Source of the DNA: Rheinheimera sp.
GTDB lineage: Bacteria > Pseudomonadota > Gammaproteobacteria > Enterobacterales > Alteromonadaceae
Reading direction: 5' to 3'
Assembly (NCBI GenBank): GCA_003482455.1
Contig: DMYW01000051.1
Span: 1 to 44,457, forward strand
DNA: 44,457 nucleotides
Shown: positions 8,325 through 16,630 of the stretch, piece by piece
How the letters are laid out: every line of letters starts with the position of its first letter
Numbering within the stretch: the first letter of the stretch is position 1
Program-made: the position numbers and the translations under genes
The notes under the pieces: generated by a model
What the model saw: the letters and a program-made list of their open reading frames with translations, nothing else
Database searches by the model: none
What the model was told of the DNA's origin: nothing

Positions 8325-9593
8325 GTGACCGAAGAAATCAGTCAATCAACCATTGAACATTTCAATGAATTTGGCTTGGATGATACGTTGGAACTGGCCA
8401 TCAAAGAAATGGGCTTTAGCAAACCTACCACCATCCAACAGCTGGCAATTCCGGTTGCGTTAGAAGCTCGTGACATTTTGGCCAGTGCCCCGACCGGAAC
8501 TGGCAAAACGCTGGCGTTTTTGTTACCGGCGATCCAACATCTGCTGGATTTCCCGCGTCGCGATCCGGGTTTTGCTCGCGTCTTGATCCTGACACCGACA
8601 CGTGAATTGGCATACCAAATTTTTGAACAAATCGAAGCGCTGATCCGGCACACCGATTTAAAAGCAGGTGTGATCACCGGCGGCATCAACTACGGCAGCC
8701 ACAAAGATTTACTCGAGAAAAACAACGACTTGTTAGTGGCCACACCGGGTCGGCTGATTGAGTACATGGACAAAGAAACCTTCAAAGCCGACAACGTGGA
8801 AATCCTGGTGCTCGACGAAGCGGACCGCATGCTCGACATGGGCTTTGTCGCCGAGATGGATCGGATCATTGAAGAAGCCAAAAGTCGTCGCCAAACCATG
8901 TTGTTTTCGGCCACATTGGAAGGCTTTGCCATTGCCAAATTCGCCAAACGAGCCTTAAAAGAACCGGTCGAAGTCGAGGCCGAACCGCCACGTCGTGAAA
9001 AAGGCAAAATCACTTGTTGGATGCATAACGCCGATGATGCCAACCACAAATTGGCATTGCTGACGCATATTTTGCAGCAAGCGGATGTGCAAAAAGCCAT
9101 TGTGTTTGTGAAAACCCGTGAGCGTTTAGCCACCCTCATTGGCCAATTGGACACAGCGGGATTACGCACCTGCTGGTTGCAAGGCGAGATGCCACAGGAT
9201 AAACGCCTTGAAGCCATCAGCCGTTTTAGCAAAGGCCAAGTGCGCATTCTGGTGGCAACCGATGTAGCGGCGCGCGGTTTAGATATCGATGACATCACGC
9301 ATGTGATCAACTACGACATGCCACGCACCGCCGACGTCTACGTGCACCGCATTGGTCGCACCGGTCGTGCTGGCAAAAAAGGCACCGCGATTTCGCTAGT
9401 GGAAGCGCATGATATCGCCGCAGTGGGAAAAATCGAACGTTACACTGAACAGCCGTTAAAACGCCGGGTGATCGACAGCTTACGGCCAAAACACAAAGAA
9501 GCTCGTCCGCCGGTGAAAGCGAAAAAACCAAAATCTGCGGCCAAGAAAAAAGTGCTGAAAAAAGAAGCCAAACAGCGCAAAGACGCCAAATAA
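8325..9593 (+). CDS. srmB: ATP-dependent RNA helicase SrmB (GTG start)
   Basis: This DEAD-box helicase acts in early assembly of the 50S ribosomal subunit. From the GTG at 8325 the product has 422 residues (MTEEISQSTIEHFNEFGLDD...). Visible motifs are the Q motif (GFSKPTTIQQLAIP), Walker A APTGTGKT at 55-62, PTRELA, DEAD at 164-167, SAT (LFSATLEG), ATDVAARGLDID and HRIGRTGRAG. The tail is rich in Lys, as in SrmB. AAGGA at 8314-8318 stands at the right distance before GTG 8325. The longer frame from 8238 overlaps the trmN N-terminus and has no ribosome site. The tail is shorter than in E. coli (444). The trmN neighbourhood supports SrmB over other DEAD-box paralogues. Confidence 0.93.
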   Translation: MTEEISQSTIEHFNEFGLDDTLELAIKEMGFSKPTTIQQLAIPVALEARDILASAPTGTGKTLAFLLPAIQHLLDFPRRDPGFARVLILTPTRELAYQIFEQIEALIRHTDLKAGVITGGINYGSHKDLLEKNNDLLVATPGRLIEYMDKETFKADNVEILVLDEADRMLDMGFVAEMDRIIEEAKSRRQTMLFSATLEGFAIAKFAKRALKEPVEVEAEPPRREKGKITCWMHNADDANHKLALLTHILQQADVQKAIVFVKTRERLATLIGQLDTAGLRTCWLQGEMPQDKRLEAISRFSKGQVRILVATDVAARGLDIDDITHVINYDMPRTADVYVHRIGRTGRAGKKGTAISLVEAHDIAAVGKIERYTEQPLKRRVIDSLRPKHKEARPPVKAKKPKSAAKKKVLKKEAKQRKDAK

Positions 9594-9612
9594 TCTGAGC
9601 TGATTAGAACTG

Positions 9613-9639
9613 AAAAAGCCGTCGCATGACGGCTTTTTT
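9613..9639. terminator. Bidirectional terminator between srmB and the GlxA-type regulator
   Basis: The stem is AAAAAGCCGTC (9613-9623) with GACGGCTTTTT (9628-9638), loop GCAT. A runs on one side and T runs on the other let it end both convergent transcripts. Confidence 0.92.
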
Positions 9640-9646
9640 GTTGGCT

Positions 9647-10651
9647 TTATGCAACTTCAACATCCTGCAAATAGAAACGCTCGCGATAGCTTTTTGGCGT
9701 CAAGCTGGTGTATTGCAAAAACAATTTCCGAAAACTCGATAAATCTTGGTAACCGACACTTTGCATAATGTCCTCGACCGGCAACAGACTGGTTTCTAAC
9801 ATCTTTTTGGCCTTTTCAATCCGAAGCTTTTGCAAAAAAGCCATCGGCGTGTCGCCTGTCGCTTGTTTAAAACGCCGGATCAAGGTGCGTGTACTCATGT
9901 AAAACTTGGTCGCTAAACTGGCTAAATCCAATTCTTCCGCCAAATGACGCTGCAAATGCAGCTGTATGTCGGCAATTTTGGCGTCTTGATGCGGCACCAA
10001 TTGTTGCACCGACATGTATGGCGCTTGTGAAATACTGGCCGGTTCATTGAGCATGAGTTTCGACAACTGACTGACAAACCGACTGCCTTGCTGCTCCCGA
10101 ATTAATTGCAACACTAGCTGCACATAACCAGTGGTCGCGCCCGCCGTGTATAAACCATTGCCGCTACTGCAAACCAAATGCTCAGCACAAACCTGCACTT
10201 TTGGGAACATGTGCCGGAAATGTTGCTCCAAAAACCAGCACGTGGTGGCTTGTGCTTGATCCAACAAACCGGTGGCTGCCAGTGCAAAGGTGCCATTGCA
10301 GCCCGCCGCTAAACGAGTACCTTGCTGCTGCAACGCACCAAACCAAGCTTTTTGCTGGCGAAATTGGGCAGCCATCGCGGTGAGCTCTGCCGCTTCATGC
10401 TGCAAACTGCCTGGGATTAATAAAGTATCAATATCGTCAGGCAGTGCTGCATCACAGGCAATATTGAGGGCTCCTGCGGTGTAACTCGTGCCACCACCGA
10501 GTTGATAAAAGCGACAATGATACAAGGGCTCCGCGGTTGGGTGCTGGAATCGATACAATTCATTGGCAAAACCAAACAACTCCTGCATTCCCAATAATTG
10601 GGCCAACGACACTTTTGGATACACCAACAAGACGATCTGACGAGTTGTCAT
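9647..10651 (-). CDS. GlxA-family AraC-type transcriptional regulator
   Basis: The 334-residue protein has two domains. The N-terminal DJ-1/PfpI-like (class I amidotransferase-like) fold spans about 5-190, with the nucleophile-elbow cysteine C118 in AAGCNGTFALA. The C-terminal AraC/XylS helix-turn-helix domain spans about 220-328 (LDLASLATKFYMSTRTLIRRFKQATG...; VEDIMQSVGYQDLSSFRKLFLQYTSLTPKSYR). This is the architecture of GlxA-type regulators, whose N-terminal domain is thought to sense metabolites and is usually not catalytic. A strong Shine-Dalgarno (GAGGTGAT) precedes the ATG. The next gene, at 10744, is divergent and could be its target, but the ligand is unknown. Confidence 0.87.
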   Translation of the reverse strand: MTTRQIVLLVYPKVSLAQLLGMQELFGFANELYRFQHPTAEPLYHCRFYQLGGGTSYTAGALNIACDAALPDDIDTLLIPGSLQHEAAELTAMAAQFRQQKAWFGALQQQGTRLAAGCNGTFALAATGLLDQAQATTCWFLEQHFRHMFPKVQVCAEHLVCSSGNGLYTAGATTGYVQLVLQLIREQQGSRFVSQLSKLMLNEPASISQAPYMSVQQLVPHQDAKIADIQLHLQRHLAEELDLASLATKFYMSTRTLIRRFKQATGDTPMAFLQKLRIEKAKKMLETSLLPVEDIMQSVGYQDLSSFRKLFLQYTSLTPKSYRERFYLQDVEVA

Positions 10652-10743
10652 TTATCACCTCTTTAAAGTCAATATTGCCACTCTAGCTGATTATTTAACC
10701 GGCGTAAACTGCATCGCAACTGGTGTGAAACAAAAGGAACCCG

Positions 10744-11019
10744 ATGATGAACACGCTTGTCAGCTCACAACCCACACAATCCGTCGAGAGCATAAATAGC
10801 ATGAATGCAACACCAAGCCAGATTGCCGAACCTCAAGATATTGATACACACCTAGCCCTACCGACGTGGTCGCGACTACTTCCTGCCATGATTTTGTTTT
10901 CGAATTGGGGATTACTGTTGTGGCTCGGGACTTTTCTTGAATCGATAGTCGCACAACTGATCCTGTTGCCACTGAGTATGCTGGGAGTGGCGATTGCGTG
11001 GGGCTGGCACCGCGATTGA
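10744..11019 (+). CDS. Small membrane protein of unknown function
   Basis: This 91-residue protein matches no family I recognise. The first 40 residues are polar (rich in Ser, Thr, Gln). Two hydrophobic segments follow at about 45-64 (LLPAMILFSNWGLLLWLGTF) and 68-87 (IVAQLILLPLSMLGVAIAWG), so a two-helix inner-membrane hairpin with short C-terminus WHRD is expected. AAAGGA stands before the ATG; a second ATG at 10747 is equally possible. It is divergent from the GlxA-type regulator, with 92 bases between the starts, and lies upstream of the exported protein gene at 11141. Good ribosome site and membrane pattern suggest a real gene. Confidence 0.62.
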   Translation: MMNTLVSSQPTQSVESINSMNATPSQIAEPQDIDTHLALPTWSRLLPAMILFSNWGLLLWLGTFLESIVAQLILLPLSMLGVAIAWGWHRD

Positions 11020-11070
11020 TCGTAAAAAAATCATTAAGTGCAGCAATAACTTAGAAATCGAACAAAAATT

Positions 11071-11104
11071 AAACTGGAGTGACCAGTTTACTGGTGATAA
11101 ACTG
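11071..11104. promoter_or_regulatory. Overlapping inverted repeats upstream of the PEP-CTERM-like gene
   Basis: AAACTGG (11071-11077) is a perfect inverted repeat of CCAGTTT (11083-11089). The latter also forms a 14-base palindrome-like unit ACCAGT-TT-ACTGGT (11082-11095), and another AAACTG follows at 11099-11104. The central CCAGTTT can therefore pair with three partners. This could be an operator with repeated half-sites or an RNA switch. It sits 37-70 bases before the ATG of the exported protein gene. Confidence 0.4.
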
Positions 11105-11140
11105 CACGCCTTTTTCAGGATGTACAGGTTGCTGAGTTGT

Positions 11141-11749
11141 ATGAAAATGTTGAAATCCATTGCGGTTATTGCTGCACTGCTGTCCCCGCTGGCTCAGGCC
11201 AATTTAATCACCAACGGAAGTTTTGAAGACAACACAGTCGCTAAAGGCAACTGGAGCTGGTTCACTGCTGCCCAAGTGAACGGTTGGGAAGGTAGCAACA
11301 TCGAGATTTGGAACAATTTTGGTGGTGTGAATGCCTATGATGGCAATCAATTCATCGAATTAAATGCTCACGGCAACAACAACGGCGCGTGGTCGATTTA
11401 CCAACCATTTGCGACTGTGGTTGGTCAGCGTTATCAACTGAGCTTCGTTTACCGTGCTCGTGCCAGCGCAACTGAACAATTCAGTGTGTCGGTTGCGAAT
11501 TTGCTGCAAACCATCAACAACAGCGATAAGAAAAACTGGACTATGTTTTCAGGTTCTTTCATCGCGCAATCAACCACCAGTGTGTTGACATTCACCTCAC
11601 TAACCAACGGCACTATCGGTAACTTTATCGACAATGTCAGCGTCGAAGGTTTGCGCACACCGCAGCTGCAATCGGTTCCGACAGGCCCACTTGCGCCTTT
11701 GATGGTACTGGCCGCAGGCTTATTGTGGTGGCGTCGTCGTAGCGCTTAA
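11141..11749 (+). CDS. Exported protein with PEP-CTERM-like sorting tail
   Basis: From ATG 11141 the protein has 202 residues. A signal peptide (MKMLKSIAVIAALLSPLAQA) is followed by a beta-rich domain beginning NLITNGSFEDNTV and ending FIDNVSVEGL, a pattern of carbohydrate-binding-like or DUF642-like jelly-roll domains. Its inner part has YDGNQFIELNAHGNNNGAWSIYQ. The C-terminus has a short motif VPTGP, a hydrophobic helix (LAPLMVLAAGLLWW) and RRRSA, the tripartite plan of PEP-CTERM proteins processed by exosortase. The usual VPEP is changed to VPTG. The longer frame from 10994 adds an unlikely N-terminus, so the signal peptide decides the start. The Shine-Dalgarno is weak (GAG). The function is probably extracellular or surface-attached; the ligand is unknown. 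Confidence 0.75.
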   Translation: MKMLKSIAVIAALLSPLAQANLITNGSFEDNTVAKGNWSWFTAAQVNGWEGSNIEIWNNFGGVNAYDGNQFIELNAHGNNNGAWSIYQPFATVVGQRYQLSFVYRARASATEQFSVSVANLLQTINNSDKKNWTMFSGSFIAQSTTSVLTFTSLTNGTIGNFIDNVSVEGLRTPQLQSVPTGPLAPLMVLAAGLLWWRRRSA

Positions 11750-11772
11750 GCCGTTCACGAGTCGCATATACG

Positions 11773-11801
11773 AAAAAGCCGGTTTCTCAACCGGCTTTTT
11801 T
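11773..11801. terminator. Bidirectional terminator between convergent genes
   Basis: The stem is AAAAAGCCGGTT (11773-11784) with AACCGGCTTTTT (11789-11800), loop TCTC. It serves the exported-protein gene on the plus strand and the DUF5916 gene, whose stop is at 11803, on the minus strand. Confidence 0.92.
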
Positions 11802-11802
11802 A

Positions 11803-14076
11803 TTACAGCATCCAAGCGTAACTGAACTTCAAAAACACACTGCGATCGTCACGCGTCAGGCCTTGGATGTCATCGTCGGTCATTGCGTGGTCACTATATC
11901 CAGCAAAAAACAACGTTTGTGGATTGAGCTTGTAGCTATACAGTAGCTGCGTACCTAAATCACGTGAACGAGCCGTCACATTCCCCGCATTGTTTAATGG
12001 ATTCTGATGCACATTGGAATAAATCAGTGCCAGACGCACGAAACTTTGCACCGAGAACTGATAGCTCAGCCGCAAATCAGTCAAGTTCACGGTAAAGACT
12101 TCCGCGCTGTCTGCATCTAATGTGCGATACGTGTGACGCAAGCCAAGTTGGGTGTGCACATCGGCGTTCCAGCGCAACTCTTGCATTACATGAACGCCGT
12201 CGCCGATCCGGTTGTTACGAAAATCCAGTTTCTTGCCTAATTCACTTTCCATTTCGTAATAAACACCAGCCGTTGGTTGCACAATAGCGCTGAGTTCTAG
12301 CGTTTTTTCGGTGAATAAGCCGGTATTGCTGTCGACCTGCAGGATCTCACCGTTGAGGCGACTGCCGACGCGATCACGATTGGTCAGTACCGTATGAACT
12401 TCGGATTGCCAAGGCCCCCAGACGCTAAATTCAACTTCGGCTTCTTTTTCCAGCAGCTCGCCCGCTTCGTTATGTGTGATGTCCCAATCGCCACGCAGTT
12501 CCAAATGATTCCACCAAGCCTGTTCAGAAAACCAATTATACGCAGCACCATGCACCATTTTGTTCCAGTCGGTTTGCGGCATATAACCCATGTCCGCACG
12601 GAAGTTCTCGCCGTAGGCCAAATAGCGGCTGTACCAGTTAAACACGCCGGTATCATGCTCATATGCGAAATATCCGCCGTTGTCAGATAAGTCGTCGCCA
12701 TGCGCCCGCAACTTAGCTTCACCGGATAACTGCTGCGCCAACTCTGCTGGATAGGCGGTGTCGCTGTACAGCCACTGTGCGACAATTTTGTCTTGGTCAG
12801 TGATTTTGTATTTAGTATCAATACCATGCACAAAGTTGTGGTAATCACCGGCTTCACGCATCGTGCTTAACCAACCGACCGACAAATCACTGCCGACGTC
12901 GTAGCGATAACGTAAAACCGCGTTATTGGACTTTTCATCTAAAAAGCCGATGTCCGAGCTGATGTTGCCTGGAATGATAAAAGTGGTCGATTTGTCATTC
13001 GCCGCAAAAAAAGCAAACGACTGCTGGTCATGGCGGCCAGTAATTTTTAAGCCGGCATCCGGCTGTGACACGTTGCGGGTATACACCAAGTCCAGCGGAG
13101 TATAGAAATAGTCGGCGTTGTCGAGGAAAAATGGCCGTTTTTCGTCAAAAAACAGCGCAAAAGCATCGTTCATCGACACTTGCGCTTCATCGGCTTCAAT
13201 TTGCGAAAAATCCGGATTCACCGTCATATTCAAATTAATGTCCGGCGTAATGCCCCATTTTAAATCCAGTGACGGTTCTATTGAGCTTTCGGTTTGCCAA
13301 TCACTGCCGGGCACTGCGATATCACGAGTTTGTTCGGTTGATGCCACGACACTAGGCACTAATGTGAAATGATTGCCCTGCGTGGCGCCGGCAAAACCTT
13401 GCACTGTGTCCATCTGGCAAATCCAGCACGGATTACTGCGCTCAATCCGCGACGCCGACAACCGGTGCCGCACATCCCGTGGATAAAACCGCAGCAGTTC
13501 GAGCTTCCAGGTTTGTTTGGCCAAGCGGTCGTTAAAATTGAGTAATCGCAGCGGGATCGCCACTTCCACTTGGTAGCCATCTGCAGTGAGTTTGCCGGCG
13601 CTGTGCCAAATGCCGTCCCACGCATCGCTTTCCATTTTGGTCAGTTCATTTTCAATCGCATCGGCTTGGACGCCGTGTGGATTGATAAAGAATTCATAGG
13701 CTAATTTGGAGTCGTTATAGGTATCCAGTTTGATGCCAACCATATCGTCTTCCCAGATCTTGTCGCGATCACGGAAATAAGCACGAATTTGCTCCGGATG
13801 TGGGTCTTTGGCGATAAAACTGACATACAGGTTCTCGCCATCTTCCATCACGCGCGCCGTGGTTTGCACCGGCGCTGGGGTGTTATCAGCAGGCCAGGTG
13901 TTGTATTGCAGTTCAATCGTTTTCGCTTGTGTCCATGCGGCATCCGACAGATCACCATCGACGTTGACGTGGCCTTGTACACGAGGAATTTGATATTCAG
14001 CCGCCTGACTTGCCAACGAGGTACTGGCTAACAAGGACCAAAGGGCCCAGCGAATGGTGGGGTTGAACGGCTTCAT
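11803..14076 (-). CDS. Outer-membrane CBM9-like / DUF5916 protein
   Basis: The 757-residue protein has a signal peptide (about 1-25, ending LASQAAE). A CBM9-like carbohydrate-binding domain follows at about 28-225 (VDGDLSDAAWTQA, DDMVGIKLDTYND, YQVEVAIPLRLLNF). The rest is a large region with the DUF5916 pattern (NPDFSQIEADEAQVSMNDAFALFFDEKRPFFL) that is expected to form a beta-barrel. The last residues, SVFLKFSYAWML, alternate polar and hydrophobic, as at the end of outer-membrane barrels. Such proteins are common in Alteromonadales and Xanthomonadales. Their substrate is not established; a role in glycan or polymer handling at the outer membrane is inference. It stands alone between terminators, with gsk upstream on the same strand. 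Confidence 0.8.
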   Translation of the reverse strand: MKPFNPTIRWALWSLLASTSLASQAAEYQIPRVQGHVNVDGDLSDAAWTQAKTIELQYNTWPADNTPAPVQTTARVMEDGENLYVSFIAKDPHPEQIRAYFRDRDKIWEDDMVGIKLDTYNDSKLAYEFFINPHGVQADAIENELTKMESDAWDGIWHSAGKLTADGYQVEVAIPLRLLNFNDRLAKQTWKLELLRFYPRDVRHRLSASRIERSNPCWICQMDTVQGFAGATQGNHFTLVPSVVASTEQTRDIAVPGSDWQTESSIEPSLDLKWGITPDINLNMTVNPDFSQIEADEAQVSMNDAFALFFDEKRPFFLDNADYFYTPLDLVYTRNVSQPDAGLKITGRHDQQSFAFFAANDKSTTFIIPGNISSDIGFLDEKSNNAVLRYRYDVGSDLSVGWLSTMREAGDYHNFVHGIDTKYKITDQDKIVAQWLYSDTAYPAELAQQLSGEAKLRAHGDDLSDNGGYFAYEHDTGVFNWYSRYLAYGENFRADMGYMPQTDWNKMVHGAAYNWFSEQAWWNHLELRGDWDITHNEAGELLEKEAEVEFSVWGPWQSEVHTVLTNRDRVGSRLNGEILQVDSNTGLFTEKTLELSAIVQPTAGVYYEMESELGKKLDFRNNRIGDGVHVMQELRWNADVHTQLGLRHTYRTLDADSAEVFTVNLTDLRLSYQFSVQSFVRLALIYSNVHQNPLNNAGNVTARSRDLGTQLLYSYKLNPQTLFFAGYSDHAMTDDDIQGLTRDDRSVFLKFSYAWML

Positions 14077-14242
14077 ACAGCTCCATGCGTGCGAACAGAA
14101 AAGGCGCCAGTATAAAGATCAGTAAAGAATGCGATAGCCGATTGCGGTAAGGCTCGAATTGCACACGACTAATTGTCGTGCTGTGCACTGCCGACGCGCT
14201 TGGTGGCCGGCAGCTTCTGCAACGGATATGTCCGAGCGGCGA

Positions 14243-15541
14243 TTAACGCTCCCAGTATGCCTCTTCCAGCGAGTCTTCTTTCTCTGGCAAACCGCGCGAT
14301 AACCGCGGCGCGCTTTGATTCAAAATGGCATAACTGACGCGGTTTGCATATTTGCAAATCTGCGCAAATGACGAATACGCCAAGCAGTCTTGTTCATGTT
14401 TACTGGATTTTGGCAGCGCCGTGCGATGGAAATGATTGGCGGCGATGTCGTGTAAAATCGCCGCGAGCGCACCATCGCCCGCCCCATTGGTATTTTTAAT
14501 CCGCTCAGGACCACCCAAGTAGGGGTCGATATGGGAATAGACTTTCACCGGCTCTTTGCAGCGTTCGCGTTGCATCGGTCGACTGAATTCGTATTGGTTG
14601 TAATCGGGCAACGAACCCGATTTGATCGGGTTGGTGGTCTCACGGCGCACCGACTTGTCGGTGTAACCGCATAAATACAAACCTTCAGGCCCCGCGGTGA
14701 CCAGCACCATGTCGGTGAGTTCCAACGTCGCTTCAGCGGCAAGCAACGGGTCGCTATGCCCCGTTAACGCCAAGGCTTCCAGTTCGTTCATCGCCACCAT
14801 GTCGACATAGTCGTGGATGGTTTGACGGATCAATTCACGATGTTCTTCCACGAGATGTTTGGTGCCCAAACTCATGACCACTGGCACTTGATGCTTTTTC
14901 GCCAATTCCAACATCCGAAACATCGCTTGCTGAATCGGCTGGCCTTTGGCGCGAAGTGGATAGGCACTTAACACAATGGCCGCAGCACCCGCGATGATAT
15001 CTTCAGGAATGTGTTGCTCATTGAGTTCATCCATGGCACCTGGGTCGATCACAAAGGTGCGTTCGCCGTCGGGGGTGACCATGGTAATGCCGCGGCCAAT
15101 GTCGCCTTGCACCCCTTGCAAGTGGTTCATGTCCACTTTGCTACTGGTGTGGCACAAATAGTGGTACGCCGGCGATCCCAATTTGATATTGGCTGACATC
15201 ACGCCAAGCAACACGGACTTGTCATCCGCCAGCACCGAATAGTTGTGAATCGTGTTGCCGATAGTACCGCCAGCAAAATGGTCCGAAATCGCTTGGTTTT
15301 GCACCAACTCTTGGTAAATCTGATCTGCCTTACCGTGCTCAACTAAATTCGATAAGCCTTTACCAATCCCGTATTTTTCTAAAAACTCATCCGAGACGTT
15401 GGCGATCACATCGACGATGGTTTGATCGAGTCCAACAATATAAGTGTCTTGCTCGGGACGAACGTCAAAGCTTGGTAACGGCAGCTTTGGGGATGAAACA
15501 GGGAAATAGTGCTTTAGTTTACGACGGCCGGGAAATTTCAT
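14243..15541 (-). CDS. gsk: Inosine/guanosine kinase
   Basis: This kinase phosphorylates inosine and guanosine to IMP and GMP in purine salvage. The 432-residue protein is close in length to E. coli Gsk (434). It starts MKFPGRRKLKHYFPV and ends GLPEKEDSLEEAYWER, both near-identical in style to E. coli. It has the ribokinase-family (PfkB) signatures AGGTIGNTIHNYSVLADD at about 90-107 and TNGAGDGALAA at 351-361, with the catalytic base D356. The 166-base gap before the DUF5916 gene contains a small hairpin (CACGAC 14164-14169 with GTCGTG 14175-14180) and no gene. Confidence 0.96.
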   Translation of the reverse strand: MKFPGRRKLKHYFPVSSPKLPLPSFDVRPEQDTYIVGLDQTIVDVIANVSDEFLEKYGIGKGLSNLVEHGKADQIYQELVQNQAISDHFAGGTIGNTIHNYSVLADDKSVLLGVMSANIKLGSPAYHYLCHTSSKVDMNHLQGVQGDIGRGITMVTPDGERTFVIDPGAMDELNEQHIPEDIIAGAAAIVLSAYPLRAKGQPIQQAMFRMLELAKKHQVPVVMSLGTKHLVEEHRELIRQTIHDYVDMVAMNELEALALTGHSDPLLAAEATLELTDMVLVTAGPEGLYLCGYTDKSVRRETTNPIKSGSLPDYNQYEFSRPMQRERCKEPVKVYSHIDPYLGGPERIKNTNGAGDGALAAILHDIAANHFHRTALPKSSKHEQDCLAYSSFAQICKYANRVSYAILNQSAPRLSRGLPEKEDSLEEAYWER

Positions 15542-15639
15542 GGCTAACTCTCAGATGGACCAAGCCGGCTAGTTTAGCAAAAACTAAGGCTGGTCAGCTA
15601 TGTTCAGAACTGGATTGAATGGATTTTACTAACTGTGGA

Positions 15640-15665
15640 GTGGCCTCATCAGCAACCGAGGCCAC
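15640..15665. other. Hairpin between yaaA and gsk
   Basis: GTGGCCTC (15640-15647) pairs perfectly with GAGGCCAC (15658-15665), 10-base loop. Neither side has a T tract, so it is not a classical terminator. It may protect the yaaA 3' end or be a processing site. Confidence 0.4.
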
Positions 15666-15679
15666 AGCAGGAACTTGGA

Positions 15680-16459
15680 TTACAGCGGTGACCCATCGCG
15701 CAAAAACACCAAGCTTCGCTCTGAAGATTGCTCGGCACTAAAGTAATAGCCATCGAGGTTAAACTGACGTAATCCGTCGAGTGACTGTACTTGTTGTTCA
15801 ATGACATATCGCGCCATCAAACCACGCGCCCGTTTGGCAAAAAAGCTAATGATCTTGTACTGACCGTTTTTCAAGTCTTTGAATTGCACGTCAACGACTG
15901 GCCGAGTTAAACCTTTGACACGCACGGCTTTAAAGTATTCTTGCGACGCTAAGTTCAACAAAAATGGCGCGTCCAGGTGCTCGAGTTGTTCATTGAGCGT
16001 CGCGGTGATGATATCGCCCCAGAACTGATACAAATCTTTGCCACGTGGCGTTTTCAGCGCCGTGCCCATTTCCAAGCGGTACGGCTGCATCAAGTCCAGT
16101 GGCCGCAACACCCCATACAAGCCGCTCAGAATGCGCAAATGCTGCTGGGCGTAGTGGACTGACGCGCTGCTGAGCGTTTGTGCTTGCAAGCCCTGATACA
16201 CATCGCCGTTGAACGCAAACAAGGCGGCTTTGGCGTTATGTTCGGTAAAAGGCAATTGCCAGCTGCCAAAACGGGCAGCGTTTAAGCCAGCAAGTTTATC
16301 GCTGATATCCATCAGCTGGGATAAATCGGCTGGTGTCAGCGTTTTGCAGACATCCACTAATTCGGCGGCATGTGGCAACAGATCGGCTTGTGTGCAGTCA
16401 AACTGCGGCGCGGGGCTGGTGTAATCCAAATCTTTGGCCGGTGAAATCACCATTAACAT
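15680..16459 (-). CDS. yaaA: Peroxide stress protein YaaA
   Basis: YaaA (DUF328/UPF0246) lowers intracellular free iron and limits DNA damage during hydrogen peroxide stress; members of the fold bind DNA. The product has 259 residues (E. coli 258). Family signatures are MLMVISPAKDLDY at the start, MDISDKLAGLNAARF, LSGLYGVLRPLDLMQPYRLEMG, GKDLYQFWGDIIT, NLASQEYFKAV and KIISFFAKRARGLMARYVIE. The ATG has GGAG upstream. In E. coli yaaA lies near thr and talB; here it lies near tal and the thr operon too, although the order differs. Confidence 0.95.
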   Translation of the reverse strand: MLMVISPAKDLDYTSPAPQFDCTQADLLPHAAELVDVCKTLTPADLSQLMDISDKLAGLNAARFGSWQLPFTEHNAKAALFAFNGDVYQGLQAQTLSSASVHYAQQHLRILSGLYGVLRPLDLMQPYRLEMGTALKTPRGKDLYQFWGDIITATLNEQLEHLDAPFLLNLASQEYFKAVRVKGLTRPVVDVQFKDLKNGQYKIISFFAKRARGLMARYVIEQQVQSLDGLRQFNLDGYYFSAEQSSERSLVFLRDGSPL

Positions 16460-16630
16460 CAGGTGGAGCTCCAGAAAATTGCAAAAACAGCGGCACTATA
16501 ACAAACCGCCATATCACTGCAACTAGTGGTAAAGTTAAGGTCAACGTAAATGAGGGCTTAAGCAGTTTGGCGCTGCGACGCCATAAACTTTGCGCGTTGG
16601 GTGAAGGCGCCGAATGCGCAAGCGTTATAT

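Noticed and set aside
8690..9310. 206-codon minus-strand frame over srmB
   Set aside because: It is fully antisense to the helicase motifs of srmB; the Ser/Arg-rich composition is that of a shadow frame.
10994..11140. 49-residue N-terminal extension of the exported protein
   Set aside because: The signal peptide begins at 11141, and the extension would bury it.
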